Position numbers and translations under genes: made by a program. A stretch of 47,685 nucleotides of DNA, taken from Microthrixaceae bacterium (GTDB taxonomy: Bacteria; Actinomycetota; Acidimicrobiia; Acidimicrobiales; Microtrichaceae). Shown here in pieces: positions 24,744 through 33,502 of this stretch. Below the pieces are notes generated by a model. That model was not told the origin of the DNA and did not search any database. It saw nothing but the letters and a program-made list of their open reading frames with translations. The DNA is taken from contig JAMLGK010000022.1 of assembly GCA_023957995.1 (NCBI GenBank), forward strand, positions 1 through 47,685, read 5' to 3'. Numbering within the stretch: the first letter of the stretch is position 1; each line of letters starts with the position of its first letter.

Positions 24744-25367
24744 CTAGATCTGCTCGCCGGTCTCGATGGCCAGGAGGTCCTCGGCCGCCTGGGACACCTG
24801 CAGATCGCGGTCCTCGGTGAGCGACCGGAGCATCTCCGAGGCTCTCGGATCGTCGAACGCGGCCAGCGCCAGCACGGCTCGTCGTCGCACGTTGGCGCGG
24901 TCGCCACAGCCCTGCAGCACCGCGTCGAGTCCGGATTCGGACCCGATCGAGCCCAGGGCGGCCACCGCGGACTCCCGACACATCGGGTCCTGGTGCAGTG
25001 TGGCCACACCCGTGAGCGCGGTCACGGCCTCTGCGCAGTGCGGTGAGCGTTCGTCGATCTCACCCAGCGATGACGCAGCCGTCTCCACGACTCCCCACTC
25101 CGGGTCCTCCAGCGCCTCCAGCAACTCCGTGACAGGCATCTGTGCCGGCTCGAAGGCTCTCGGTGCGAGCGCTGCGGCGCGCCGGCGGACCACGGGATCG
25201 TCATCGGCGAGCGCCGCTCCGAACTCCGCAGGGGTCAACCGACCGAGCCTGACCAGGGCGCCGAGCGCTGCGCAGCGCACCTGGGGATCGGGGTCGGCCA
25301 GCGCCGACCTGGCGGTCGCGTCGTCACCGCTGTGGCCGGCGAGAACCACCTCACGTCTTCGGTCCAC
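24744..25367 (-). CDS. HEAT-repeat protein
   Basis: 207-residue all-helical protein made of about five or six HEAT/PBS-lyase-type repeats of roughly 31 residues, recognisable from recurring D-P-x-V-R-x-x-A-A-x-A-L patterns such as DPDPQVRCAALGAL, DDDPVVRRRAAALA, DPEWGVVETAASSLG, DPMCRESAVAALGSIG and RANVRRRAVLALAAF. Such proteins are usually protein-binding scaffolds. No catalytic residues, signal or membrane helix. GTG 25367 is the first start in frame; no clear Shine-Dalgarno. It is convergent with the liv operon and divergent from the next gene. Confidence 0.8.
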   Translation of the reverse strand: MDRRREVVLAGHSGDDATARSALADPDPQVRCAALGALVRLGRLTPAEFGAALADDDPVVRRRAAALAPRAFEPAQMPVTELLEALEDPEWGVVETAASSLGEIDERSPHCAEAVTALTGVATLHQDPMCRESAVAALGSIGSESGLDAVLQGCGDRANVRRRAVLALAAFDDPRASEMLRSLTEDRDLQVSQAAEDLLAIETGEQI

Positions 25368-25483
25368 CTGGTCCGGTCCATTCGTCGCTACCGGCGCACA
25401 CTGCTGCGCCGGAGGTCGCGAGCGTACATTGCAGCATCACGGCCTACACTGAGCGGTACGCAGGCTCCTCGGGAGGACTATTC

Positions 25484-25960
25484 GTGTCACACATGGTTAT
25501 TTTCCAGGCTCCGGGTGGAAACCCGGGCTACAACCAGTTCGACTCACTCGAGTCGGCGGTCGATTTCGTGGAACAGCTCCGCAACGACCGTGATGTGACC
25601 AACGCGCGCATATTCGCCCTCGAAGAGGTGAAGTTCGAGATGCGGCCCTACTTCAAGGTCGAGCTGCAGGCACTGAACAGCGGAGCACCGGCACCGAGCG
25701 CTTCCCCGTCTGCGTCGGCTCCCGCTGCCCCGGGTCCCGCCGAGTCCGAGACCCCGGCCGCTTCCGCCGCGCCGAGCCCGCCGGCCCCCGAGCCTGCGCC
25801 GGCACCCCCGCTCTCCGCACCTCCGTCGGTACCGTCGGCCCCGCCTGCCCCGCAGGCTGCACCGTCAGCTCCCCAGGAGCAGGCTCAGCCCCAGGAACAG
25901 CCCGGCGCGGACCAGGGCGGTGCTGGTCAGCCCCCCAGGCGGGGACTCTTCGGGCGCTGA
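25484..25960 (+). CDS. Protein with a conserved-looking N-domain and long Pro/Ala-rich tail
   Basis: 158 residues, not recognised. The first 65 residues form a small, ordered-looking domain (FQAPGGNPGYNQFDSLESAVDFVEQLRND, then NARIFALEEVKFEMRPYFKVEL). The rest is a disordered Ala/Pro/Ser tail, then Gln/Gly-rich, ending in the basic-hydrophobic RRGLFGR. GTG 25484 is supported by GGGAGG 7 nt upstream; ATG 25493 is an alternative. It is cytoplasmic by appearance. The conserved-looking terminal LFGR could be a peptide handle for a partner protein. That is speculation. Confidence 0.7.
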   Translation: MSHMVIFQAPGGNPGYNQFDSLESAVDFVEQLRNDRDVTNARIFALEEVKFEMRPYFKVELQALNSGAPAPSASPSASAPAAPGPAESETPAASAAPSPPAPEPAPAPPLSAPPSVPSAPPAPQAAPSAPQEQAQPQEQPGADQGGAGQPPRRGLFGR

Positions 25961-26048
25961 GCGTCGGAGATCGGTCCACCAGGCGCTGAAGCCGCTCGGT
26001 CAGAACGCTGAACGGTGAAGGCCGTCCGGCGAGCACCGGTCGGCCGTT

Positions 26049-26393
26049 TCAGGCCACCAGGAGCACCAGGCCGACCACTGCGATACTCAGGACCGTGCCC
26101 ACGAGCAGCGCGACGCCGAACATGCTGATGAACAACAGCAGCGCGGACCGGATCCGTCTTGCGGTGGGCACCTGGACATCTGCCGCGGTGAGACCCTTGG
26201 GCCCTTGTGTGGTCTCGACCCGGAGCGACCGTGATCGCTGACTGGGTGCCGTCTCAGGCCCGGTCACCGTGCTGCTGCCCGCAGCACCGGTCGCGATGGC
26301 ACTCTGTGGAATCGGCCGACGGCCGAACAGGGCCGCACCGAACAACGCGGCTGATCCCACGACGACCAGGAATCCGATGAGCAGTGCTGACAT
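26049..26393 (-). CDS. Small protein with two membrane helices
   Basis: 114 residues. A membrane helix lies near the start (SALLIGFLVVVGSAALFGAALFG), followed by a polar, Ser/Thr-rich loop of about 50 residues, and a second helix at the very end (LLLFISMFGVALLVGTVLSIAVVGLVLLV). Not recognised. ATG 26393 is preferred because the membrane helix follows directly; the longer open frame upstream is the antisense of the PDZ-Lon gene. A TAGGCT box lies 10 nt before the ATG. Its start codon shares CATG with the possible start of the divergent protease gene. Confidence 0.65.
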   Translation of the reverse strand: MSALLIGFLVVVGSAALFGAALFGRRPIPQSAIATGAAGSSTVTGPETAPSQRSRSLRVETTQGPKGLTAADVQVPTARRIRSALLLFISMFGVALLVGTVLSIAVVGLVLLVA

Positions 26394-27558
26394 GACGGGG
26401 TCGAGCCTACCGCCGGGTGGCGCCTCCGCCCCCGACGAAGCTCCCGGGGACGTCTCCGGGTCCGACCCCGAGGTGTCGGATCCAGCGGCGATCGATACTG
26501 CGGCGCGCAGGCGTCGAAATCGTCGCCGCTGGTTCTGGGGACTCGGGCTGACGATGCTCGTCGCCGCCGTGCTCGGCGCCCTGTTCATCCCGACGCCGTA
26601 CGTTCTCATCCAACCGGGCGCAGTGCGCCCGGCCGAGGACCGGGTGTCGGTGGGCGGCGACACCGAGGCATACGAGACCGACGGTGACGTGTTGTTCACC
26701 ACGGTGTACGTCGATGACGCCACTCTCTTCGGACTGCTGCGCGGATCGCTCGACGACGCGATCGAGGTCCGCTCCTCCGATGAGGTCTACGGAGACCGGG
26801 GGCGCGACGAGACGAGGCGGATCAACCGCCGCGAGATGGATCTGTCGAAACTGGTCGCGACCCAGCAGGCCCTCGAGTTCCTCGGTGAGGAGGCCACGTT
26901 CGCTGCCGACGGGGTTCGGGTGCTCGACGTGGCCGACGACAGTCCGTCGGCCTCCGTGCTCGAACCCGACGACGTCATCGTGGCGGTGGGTGACACCGCC
27001 GTCACCACCCCCGCGGAGCTTCGAGATGCTCTGGCAGAGGGGCAACCGGGAGAAGTCGTGTCGCTCACCGTCGAGCGCGTCGTGCTGGCCCCCGGGGAGT
27101 CGGCCAGCGCCGCTGACGAGCAGCGCGAATCCATGGCCTTGGAGGTCGAACTGACCGAGGCGGACGGGCGTGCCGTGCTCGGGGTGACCGTTGAGCCGTT
27201 CAACCCGCGGATCGACTCGGACGTCGACGTGGAGATCGATTCAGGGTCGGTCACGGGACCCTCGGCCGGGTTGGCATGGTCGTTGGCGATCATCGACGTG
27301 CTCACCGAGGAATCGCTGACCGAAGGTCGCGACGTAGCCGTCACCGGTGAGATCCTCGGGGACGGCTCGGTGGGTGTGATCGGTGGTACCGCGCAGAAGA
27401 CGGCGACGGTCATCCGCAACGGTGTGGACACGTTCCTCTATCCCGCGGACACCCCGGAGGAGGAGCAGCAGGAGATGCGCCGGATCGCCGGTGATGATCT
27501 CGAACTGGTACCCGTGGCGACGCTCGCCGAGGCCGTCGAATACCTCACGAACGGCTGA
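26392..27558 (+). CDS. PDZ-Lon (YlbL/Rv3194c-type) membrane serine protease
   Basis: 388 residues: a disordered N-terminal tail, a basic stretch RRRRNRRR, one membrane helix (about residues 50-70), a PDZ domain (about 170-225, with VLEPDDVIVAVG) and a C-terminal Lon-type protease domain. The Ser-Lys dyad is visible as Ser291 in GSVTGPSAGLAW and Lys336 in GGTAQKTATV. This is the architecture of actinobacterial YlbL-like proteases. Active domains should be outside the membrane. The exact start is uncertain: ATG 26377 and ATG 26392 are in frame, neither with a clear Shine-Dalgarno. In mycobacteria the homologue is next to a UPF0182 gene, which here follows one gene later. Confidence 0.88.
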   Translation: MTGSSLPPGGASAPDEAPGDVSGSDPEVSDPAAIDTAARRRRNRRRWFWGLGLTMLVAAVLGALFIPTPYVLIQPGAVRPAEDRVSVGGDTEAYETDGDVLFTTVYVDDATLFGLLRGSLDDAIEVRSSDEVYGDRGRDETRRINRREMDLSKLVATQQALEFLGEEATFAADGVRVLDVADDSPSASVLEPDDVIVAVGDTAVTTPAELRDALAEGQPGEVVSLTVERVVLAPGESASAADEQRESMALEVELTEADGRAVLGVTVEPFNPRIDSDVDVEIDSGSVTGPSAGLAWSLAIIDVLTEESLTEGRDVAVTGEILGDGSVGVIGGTAQKTATVIRNGVDTFLYPADTPEEEQQEMRRIAGDDLELVPVATLAEAVEYLTNG

Positions 27559-27637
27559 ATCAACGCGGCGGGTTGAGGCCTCGGACCGCCCCTTGCGCCA
27601 GCTTCGGGCCATGCGCACACGCGGCCATCGGGCTACG

Positions 27638-27643
27638 TAGCAT
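27638..27643 (+). promoter_or_regulatory. Putative -10 box, leaderless spacing
   Basis: TAGCAT followed by 6 nt and the ATG at 27650; no Shine-Dalgarno sequence. Suggests that the large fusion gene has its own leaderless transcript. Confidence 0.45.
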
Positions 27644-27649
27644 CGTGGC

Positions 27650-30118
27650 ATGACCGGACCGCTTCCCGACCCGCCGGATCTCGATCCTCCTACGCTCGCA
27701 GGCAGCAGTTTCGGCCGCTCTCGACGGGGTTTCGAGCCGACCGAGGTCCGCTCGATGTTGGGTCGCGCTGCCGATGCGCTGCGGGTGTGGGCAGAGCGCG
27801 ACGCCAAGATGGCCGAGCGCATAGCGGAACTCTCGGTGCGCCTCGACGAGGCCGAGGAGTTCGATGAGGCGCGGGTCACCTCGGTGCTGGGCAACGAGAC
27901 CGCGCGGATCGTGGCCGCAGCGAGGGATGCCGCGGCGGAGATCAGGGCACAGGCGGAGGCAGATGCGGCGGAGCTGACCGAGCGCACCAAAGCAGAGTCC
28001 GAAGCCGCGGCCGACGCCCTGCTGAACGCCGCGACGACCGATCGTGCAGCTGCGAAGAGGGCCCGTTCGGAGGCAGAACAAGAGGCTGCGGCGGCGTTGG
28101 CGAGCGCCACCGAGTCGGCCGAGAGGATGGTGGCGGAGGCCACCGAGGCCGCCGAGTCGATGGTGGCAGACGCCCGTGCGGAGGCCGAGGCACTTCTCGC
28201 AGCGGCGCGCGAGGAGTCCGAGACCCTGCGCTCGGATGCGCAGAGCCGCCACGACGAGCTCCTGGAGTCGGCTGGACGGGTGCTCGAGGAGCGCACGGCG
28301 GAGGCCGAGGCCGCTGCACTCGAGATCCGCAGCAGCGCAGAGTCGGAGCTCGAAGCGGCGACCGAGACCGCAGCGCGTGAGTTGGCCGATGCCAGGGCAG
28401 AGGTGGAACGGATCACCGAGTCGGCCGAATCAGCCGCAGAGGACTTGCGGGAGGCCGCGCGGACAGAGGGTCGCGAGATGGTCGACGAAGCCCGCGACCT
28501 ACGGCGACAGATGCTGCAGGACGCCGCCGAGAAGGCCAGGGTCGGCCGACAGAAGGTGGAGGCGGCGAAAGCCGCACGTGACGCGGTGGTGAACGCCATC
28601 CGCACCGCCGGAGGCCACCTCGGCGAGACCCTCGCCGAGTTGGAGGAGAGCGATTCTGAGATGCGCCGTGCTGCCGATGCAGCGGCCCTGGGGGTCTCCG
28701 ACGACGTGAGGTCGATGACGATCGACCTCGAGAAGCAGCTGGACAGCAACTCGGGTGCCGATCCATCGTCGGGTGCCGCCAGCGACAACGAGTCGGACTC
28801 GGGAGATGCGGCGTCGGGTCACGAGACCGATGACGAGCCTGATGACGAAGCCGAGGAGGGGCCCGCGGATGAGGTCGCCGCTGGTGGCGACGGTCCGGAT
28901 GAGAACGCGGACGGCTCCCGGGACAGCGCAACGGTTCTGTCGTTGGCCGATGCGAACCAGTCCTCCCCATCGGTGCTGCACGGAGACTCCGGTGATGCCG
29001 AGGATGGCTCCGGCGAGCTGCGTGTGGCGGAGTTGGACGACTCAGACCCGGACGAGTCAGACCTGGATGACACGGCCCTGGATGACACGGCCCTGGATGG
29101 GGCAGCCCTGGAGGAGACAGATCTGGATGGCGCGGATCTGGATGTGACAGATCCGCAGGATGACGAGTCGATCGCCTCTGTGCACGACCTGTTCGAACGC
29201 ATCCGGGCCGAGGACCCCCCTGCGGACACCGGCCCGCTGGATGTCACCTCGGGTGGCCCGACCGGTGAGGGTGCGGGCCCGGCAACCTCGGAAGGGTCCA
29301 ACGTCGCAGTGCTCGAAGCCGTTGCGCCGTCGGATCCGACGAGCGAGGAGGATGCCTCCGGGGTTTCGGCCGCGGTCGAGGAAGCACCGGAGCACTCGTC
29401 GGAACCAGCTGAGGAGGCCATGGGCGACTCCGCGCTCCTGGCGAGGCGAAGTGAACTCCTGACCCCGGCGCAGAAGCTCACCACGCGAGCGGTGAAGCGC
29501 CTCTTCGGTGACGAACAGAACGATGTGCTCGACCGGGTTCGGCGGCTTCGTCGCAACCGGGCCGAGGTCTCCGACCTTCTCGGTGAGGATGACTCCGCCG
29601 CGCTGGAACACTTCGTGGAGGTCCTCACCGAGCCCTACGTCCTGGCGGCGAGCGCGGGATGTGTCCAGTGGTGCGAGCTGGCCGATACCGAGCATGCAGC
29701 TCCGACGGCCGCTGACGTCGTGGACCGGCTGAAGGCACAGGTGGGCGAGATCCTCGAGCTCCGCCGGGCCCGCGTGCGCGACCTGCTCGTCGCACACGTG
29801 GATGCGGGGGCCGACACCTCTGAACTGGTCGACCGGATCCGTTCGGTCTACCGGGACTACCGGGGTTCCGATGCGGCGGAGTTGGCCGGAGATCTTGCCG
29901 CGGGCGGCTACTCGGCGGGCTCCGCCCTCGCTGCCGGTACCGAGGCGACGTGGCGCTGGGTCGTCGACAACGGTGGACGCCCTTGTGCTGACGCCGAGGA
30001 CAACGCCCTGGAGGGTTCGGTCGTGTGCGGGTCAGCGTTCCCCACCGGCGACACGGTTCCCCCGGCGCACCCCGGATGCAGGTGCATCGTGGTCCCGGCA
30101 CCCGATCCGGAGTCCTAG
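27650..30118 (+). CDS. DivIVA-like coiled-coil protein with C-terminal phage MuF-like domain
   Basis: 822 residues in four parts. (1) Residues 15-50 contain FGRSRRGFEPTEVRSMLGRAA, like the DivIVA membrane-binding start. (2) About 50-345 is a very long Ala/Glu/Arg coiled coil. (3) About 345-600 is acidic and low-complexity and contains six five-residue repeats. (4) About 605-822 is a folded-looking domain. It ends in WRWVVDNGGRPC, an insert, FPTGDTVPPAHPGCRC and a short tail, with Cys779, Cys793, His807, Cys810 and Cys812. Part 4 resembles the C-terminus of phage Mu gpF/SPP1 gp7-type minor head proteins (W...D...C...G..FP.G...PPAHPxCRC), including an IR(S/T).Y...R segment upstream. No other phage genes are nearby. 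I infer a cytoplasmic cell-pole or wall-growth organiser that captured a MuF-type module. Function unproven. Confidence 0.8.
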   Translation: MTGPLPDPPDLDPPTLAGSSFGRSRRGFEPTEVRSMLGRAADALRVWAERDAKMAERIAELSVRLDEAEEFDEARVTSVLGNETARIVAAARDAAAEIRAQAEADAAELTERTKAESEAAADALLNAATTDRAAAKRARSEAEQEAAAALASATESAERMVAEATEAAESMVADARAEAEALLAAAREESETLRSDAQSRHDELLESAGRVLEERTAEAEAAALEIRSSAESELEAATETAARELADARAEVERITESAESAAEDLREAARTEGREMVDEARDLRRQMLQDAAEKARVGRQKVEAAKAARDAVVNAIRTAGGHLGETLAELEESDSEMRRAADAAALGVSDDVRSMTIDLEKQLDSNSGADPSSGAASDNESDSGDAASGHETDDEPDDEAEEGPADEVAAGGDGPDENADGSRDSATVLSLADANQSSPSVLHGDSGDAEDGSGELRVAELDDSDPDESDLDDTALDDTALDGAALEETDLDGADLDVTDPQDDESIASVHDLFERIRAEDPPADTGPLDVTSGGPTGEGAGPATSEGSNVAVLEAVAPSDPTSEEDASGVSAAVEEAPEHSSEPAEEAMGDSALLARRSELLTPAQKLTTRAVKRLFGDEQNDVLDRVRRLRRNRAEVSDLLGEDDSAALEHFVEVLTEPYVLAASAGCVQWCELADTEHAAPTAADVVDRLKAQVGEILELRRARVRDLLVAHVDAGADTSELVDRIRSVYRDYRGSDAAELAGDLAAGGYSAGSALAAGTEATWRWVVDNGGRPCADAEDNALEGSVVCGSAFPTGDTVPPAHPGCRCIVVPAPDPES
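29063..29152 (+). repeat. Six 15-bp units encoding LD(D/G)xA-type pentapeptides
   Basis: Units at 29063, 29078, 29093, 29108, 29123 and 29138 encode LDDTA, LDDTA, LDGAA, LEETD, LDGAD and LDVTD. The first two are identical at the DNA level. The pattern resembles a short pentapeptide-repeat coil, but six units are too few to call one. Confidence 0.88.
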
Positions 30119-30162
30119 CGGAGCCTTCCCGTAGGCGCGTCGCCTGCCGGTGATCGAAGATC

Positions 30163-30168
30163 TAACCT
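30163..30168 (+). promoter_or_regulatory. Putative -10 box of the UPF0182 gene, leaderless spacing
   Basis: TAACCT followed by 6 nt and GTG 30175; no Shine-Dalgarno sequence. It lies in the 56-nt gap after the fusion gene. Confidence 0.45.
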
Positions 30169-30174
30169 GCCGAC

Positions 30175-33100
30175 GTGCGTATTCCCTCCGACATGCCCAG
30201 GCGGACCAAGAGCGAAGGTGGCGCTCGAAGAGGTCGGGTGGCCGCGATCGTGGCGATCGTCATCCTGGTGGGTCTGGCGTTCTCCCTGCGGGCCATCGCC
30301 ACCTTCTGGACCGACTACCTGTGGTTCGACGACCTCGATCTGAGCTCGATCTGGACGTCGTTGCTGTCGGCCAAGGTCAGCCTGGCGGTCATTGCGACGA
30401 TCATCTTCTTCCTGATCGCGTGGGTGAACCTGACCGTGGCCGACCGGCTCTCGCCGACGATCGGTGCGCTGAGCATCGAGGACGAGGTGCTGGAGCGCTA
30501 CCAGTCGATGGTCGCGGGCCGCCAGCGCCTGGTCCTCTTCATCGTGGCCCTGGGGGTTGCCCTGGTGCCGGGGATGGGTGCTGCCTCGGAGTGGCGCACC
30601 TGGCTGCTGTTCCGCTTCGGGGGATCCTTCGGAGTCGATGATCCACAGTTCGGCACCGACATCGGCTTCTTCGTGTTCAAGTTGCCGTTCCTGTCGCTGG
30701 TCGTCGACTGGCTCTTCGGATTCCTGCTGGTGACGGTGTTGCTGGTGGCGGCTCTCTATTACCTGAACGGTTCGATTCGGGTCCAGGCACGTGGGGAACG
30801 CATGGCCGGTAGCGCCAAGGCCCACATCTCGGTCCTGCTGGCTCTGATGGCCCTCGTCAAGGCGGTCGACTACTGGTTGCAGCGCTTCGAACTGGCGCTC
30901 CAGCAGCGGGATGCCTTCGACGGCGCCGGCTACACGGCGGTCAACGCCACGCTCCCCGCGTTGCAGCTGTTGATCCTGGTGTCGCTCTTCGCGGCAGGGC
31001 TGTTCGTGGTCAACATCCGTCGACGCGGTTGGGTGCTACCGGTGATCGCGATCGCCCTCTGGGTGATCACATCGGTGGTCCTCGCAGGTCTGTACCCGGC
31101 GTTCGTGCAGCGCTTCCAGGTCTCTCCGGCCGAGCTCAACAAGGAGCAGCCCTACATCGAGCTCAACATCGAAGCGACCCGGGAGGCCCTCGGGATAGCG
31201 GATGTGGAGTCGAGCGACTTCGCGTACGACCCCGAGTTGACCGCGGAGGAGGTGGAGGGCCAGAAGGCGAACCTCGACCTCGCGAGGTTGATGGATCCGG
31301 CCGCCCTCGGACGTCAGGCGGGCGACAAACCCGGAACGATCCAGGCCCTGCAGTTCGGACGTCCGTACTACGAGTTCCGCGACATCGACGTCGACCGCTA
31401 CACGATCACACCTAGCGCCCTGGAGGGCGAGGGTGGCGTGGGCACCGAGGACGCCGAGGGCGCGCAGTCCGAAGCTGCTGCCAAGACCCCCACTCCGGTG
31501 GTGATCGCCACCCGCGAGCTCAACCTCTCGGGGATCGCCGAGCCACGCACGTGGGAGAAGGAGCACTTGGTGTTCACCCACGGCTACGGCGGAGCGCTGG
31601 CTCCGGCCGACGAGGCCAACAGCCGTGGTGAGCCCCGCTTCCTCCTGGGGGACATACCCGCGATCACCAACGGGATCCCACCGGTGGACCGCCCGGAGAT
31701 CTACGTCGGCGAGGACATGGAGGGCTACGCGATCGTCGACACCGACCAGACCGAGCTGACCCAGGACGACCTCGAGGCGAGCTACGAGGGAAGCACCGGA
31801 GTGGGCATCAACACGTTCCTGCGCAAGGCGGCCTTCTCCCTGCGTTTCGGCGAGATCGATCCGCTCATCTCCGACCTGCTCACCGATGAGTCACAGGTCA
31901 TCTACAACCGCGACGCGGTGCAGCGCGTGCAGGAGATCGCTCCCTACCTCTTGTTGGATCCCGACCCGTACCCGGTGCTGATCGACGGTGGCATCTCCTA
32001 CGTCGTCGACGGCTACACCACGTCCTCGAACTACCCCTACGCGCAGGCCTACCTCTCGAGCGACCTCGACCCCGAGGCCTCCGGCGAGACGTTCAACTAC
32101 GTGCGGAACTCCGTGAAGGCCGTCGTCGACGCGTACGACGGCACCGTGAAGCTCTACTTCGCCGACACCCTCTACGGCGAAGAGGACCCGATCATCCGGG
32201 CCTACGCGAAGGCGTTCCCCGACCTGTACGAGGAAGACATCCCGGCCAACCTCGAAGCGCACCTGCGCTACCCGGAGCTGCTGTTCAACATCCAGACCGT
32301 CGCCTGGGGCCGCTACCACCAGTCCAACCCGTCGACCTTCTTCAACAACAGCGACCAGTGGAACATCGCGCAGGATCCCCCCCGCGATGCCCGCGCCAGC
32401 CAGGTGGCCACCAACTCGGATGGTTCGACCACCGATTTCGGTCTGATCGAGCCCTACTTCCAGATGCTCCAGCTGTCGGAGGACCGCGAACCCGAGTTCC
32501 TCCTGACCCGACCGTTCGTGTTGGCCTCGAGCAACGACAGCGGCCGGAACCTGGCGGCCATGATGGTGGCATCGAACCACCCGGACACCTATGGGCGCCT
32601 GGAGGAGGTGGTGATCCAGGCCGCGGACGAACCCGGGGCGGAGGCAACCACCAACCGGGTGGACGGGACCCTTCAGGCGAGCGAACGCATCGCCACCTAC
32701 CAACCGGTGTCGGAGTACCAGACACTCGTGGGCGACAACGGATCCTCGGTGGAGTTCGGGAACCTTTTGATCCTGCCATTCGGTGATTCGTTGCTCTACC
32801 TGCGACCCGTGTACGCCCGGCAGTCCACCAGTGGGCTCAACACGCTGCAGCGCGTGGCGGTCACCTCGGGTGGCACCGTCGGCTTCGGCGCAACCGTCGC
32901 GGACGCGATGGCCGATCTGCTCGACGGCGATGACTCCAGGGCGGTGAGCCAGCCCACCAACGGGAGCGGTGGAGGCTCGGTGGACCAGGAACCGGTCGAC
33001 CCCGGCGACGATGAGCCGAGTGATGCGACCGGCGGCACCACCGAGGAGTTGCTCGGCGAGGCCGACCGTCTGTTCGACCAGGCCGAGGAGGCACTGCGCG

Positions 33101-33297
33101 CCGGCGACCTGGGCCGTTATCAGGAACTCGTCTCCCAGGCGCGCGACCGCGTCGACGAGGCGCTCGGAAACCTCGACCCGGCGGCTGCCGAGTCCGACGG
33201 GGGAGATGCAGGATCCACCGGAGACGACTCCGAGGGCGCCGACGGATCCACCACGACCACCACGGCGTCCACGACCACCGTGGTTCCGGAGTTCTGA
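30175..33297 (+). CDS. UPF0182 family large membrane protein
   Basis: 1040 residues. About seven membrane helices fill residues 20-310, the first in VAAIVAIVILVGLAFSLRAI. A large extracytoplasmic region of about 600 residues follows, with family-typical motifs such as LWFDDLD near the start, YPAFVQRFQVSPAELNKEQPYIELNI and FTHGYGGALAP. The last 150 residues are an acidic linker, a short helical LLGEADRLFDQAEEALRAGDLGRYQELV segment and a Thr-rich end. Function of UPF0182 is unknown. In mycobacteria a UPF0182 gene lies beside the PDZ-Lon protease gene. GTG 30175 is chosen from the TAACCT box 6 nt upstream. Confidence 0.92.
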   Translation: MRIPSDMPRRTKSEGGARRGRVAAIVAIVILVGLAFSLRAIATFWTDYLWFDDLDLSSIWTSLLSAKVSLAVIATIIFFLIAWVNLTVADRLSPTIGALSIEDEVLERYQSMVAGRQRLVLFIVALGVALVPGMGAASEWRTWLLFRFGGSFGVDDPQFGTDIGFFVFKLPFLSLVVDWLFGFLLVTVLLVAALYYLNGSIRVQARGERMAGSAKAHISVLLALMALVKAVDYWLQRFELALQQRDAFDGAGYTAVNATLPALQLLILVSLFAAGLFVVNIRRRGWVLPVIAIALWVITSVVLAGLYPAFVQRFQVSPAELNKEQPYIELNIEATREALGIADVESSDFAYDPELTAEEVEGQKANLDLARLMDPAALGRQAGDKPGTIQALQFGRPYYEFRDIDVDRYTITPSALEGEGGVGTEDAEGAQSEAAAKTPTPVVIATRELNLSGIAEPRTWEKEHLVFTHGYGGALAPADEANSRGEPRFLLGDIPAITNGIPPVDRPEIYVGEDMEGYAIVDTDQTELTQDDLEASYEGSTGVGINTFLRKAAFSLRFGEIDPLISDLLTDESQVIYNRDAVQRVQEIAPYLLLDPDPYPVLIDGGISYVVDGYTTSSNYPYAQAYLSSDLDPEASGETFNYVRNSVKAVVDAYDGTVKLYFADTLYGEEDPIIRAYAKAFPDLYEEDIPANLEAHLRYPELLFNIQTVAWGRYHQSNPSTFFNNSDQWNIAQDPPRDARASQVATNSDGSTTDFGLIEPYFQMLQLSEDREPEFLLTRPFVLASSNDSGRNLAAMMVASNHPDTYGRLEEVVIQAADEPGAEATTNRVDGTLQASERIATYQPVSEYQTLVGDNGSSVEFGNLLILPFGDSLLYLRPVYARQSTSGLNTLQRVAVTSGGTVGFGATVADAMADLLDGDDSRAVSQPTNGSGGGSVDQEPVDPGDDEPSDATGGTTEELLGEADRLFDQAEEALRAGDLGRYQELVSQARDRVDEALGNLDPAAAESDGGDAGSTGDDSEGADGSTTTTTASTTTVVPEF

Positions 33298-33502
33298 GCC
33301 CGGATCCACGTCCGAACCCGACCGCAGGGCGCGATCCCCGGCGGAAGTGAATCCGAACCGGGGTCCATTCCCGAGTAACCCGTTGCCGTCTGGCGGGGTT
33401 TGACGCGCTCACCGGTCAGCGACTGAACTTGCCGGTCGCGTTCTACATCTGACCCCTCCGGCCGCGCCCGGGCACGGGGTCACCTAACCCGAGGGAACCC
33501 CA

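Noticed and set aside
27241..28788. 515-codon minus-strand open frame rich in Ser/Ala
   Set aside because: It is antisense to the coiled-coil part of the DivIVA-like gene and the end of the PDZ-Lon gene; composition is the mirror of Ala/Glu codons and it shows no domain.
27650..30118. Prophage remnant around the MuF-like domain
   Set aside because: No portal, terminase, capsid, integrase, att repeats or composition change is visible, and both neighbours are ordinary chromosomal genes.
31891..33309. 472-codon minus-strand open frame
   Set aside because: Antisense to the UPF0182 gene, with no motif and mirror composition.
33400..33428. TTGACG at 33400-33405 as the hppA -35 box
   Set aside because: At 17 nt downstream the sequence is CTGAAC, not a -10; the better -10 candidate TACATC at 33444 is too far from it.
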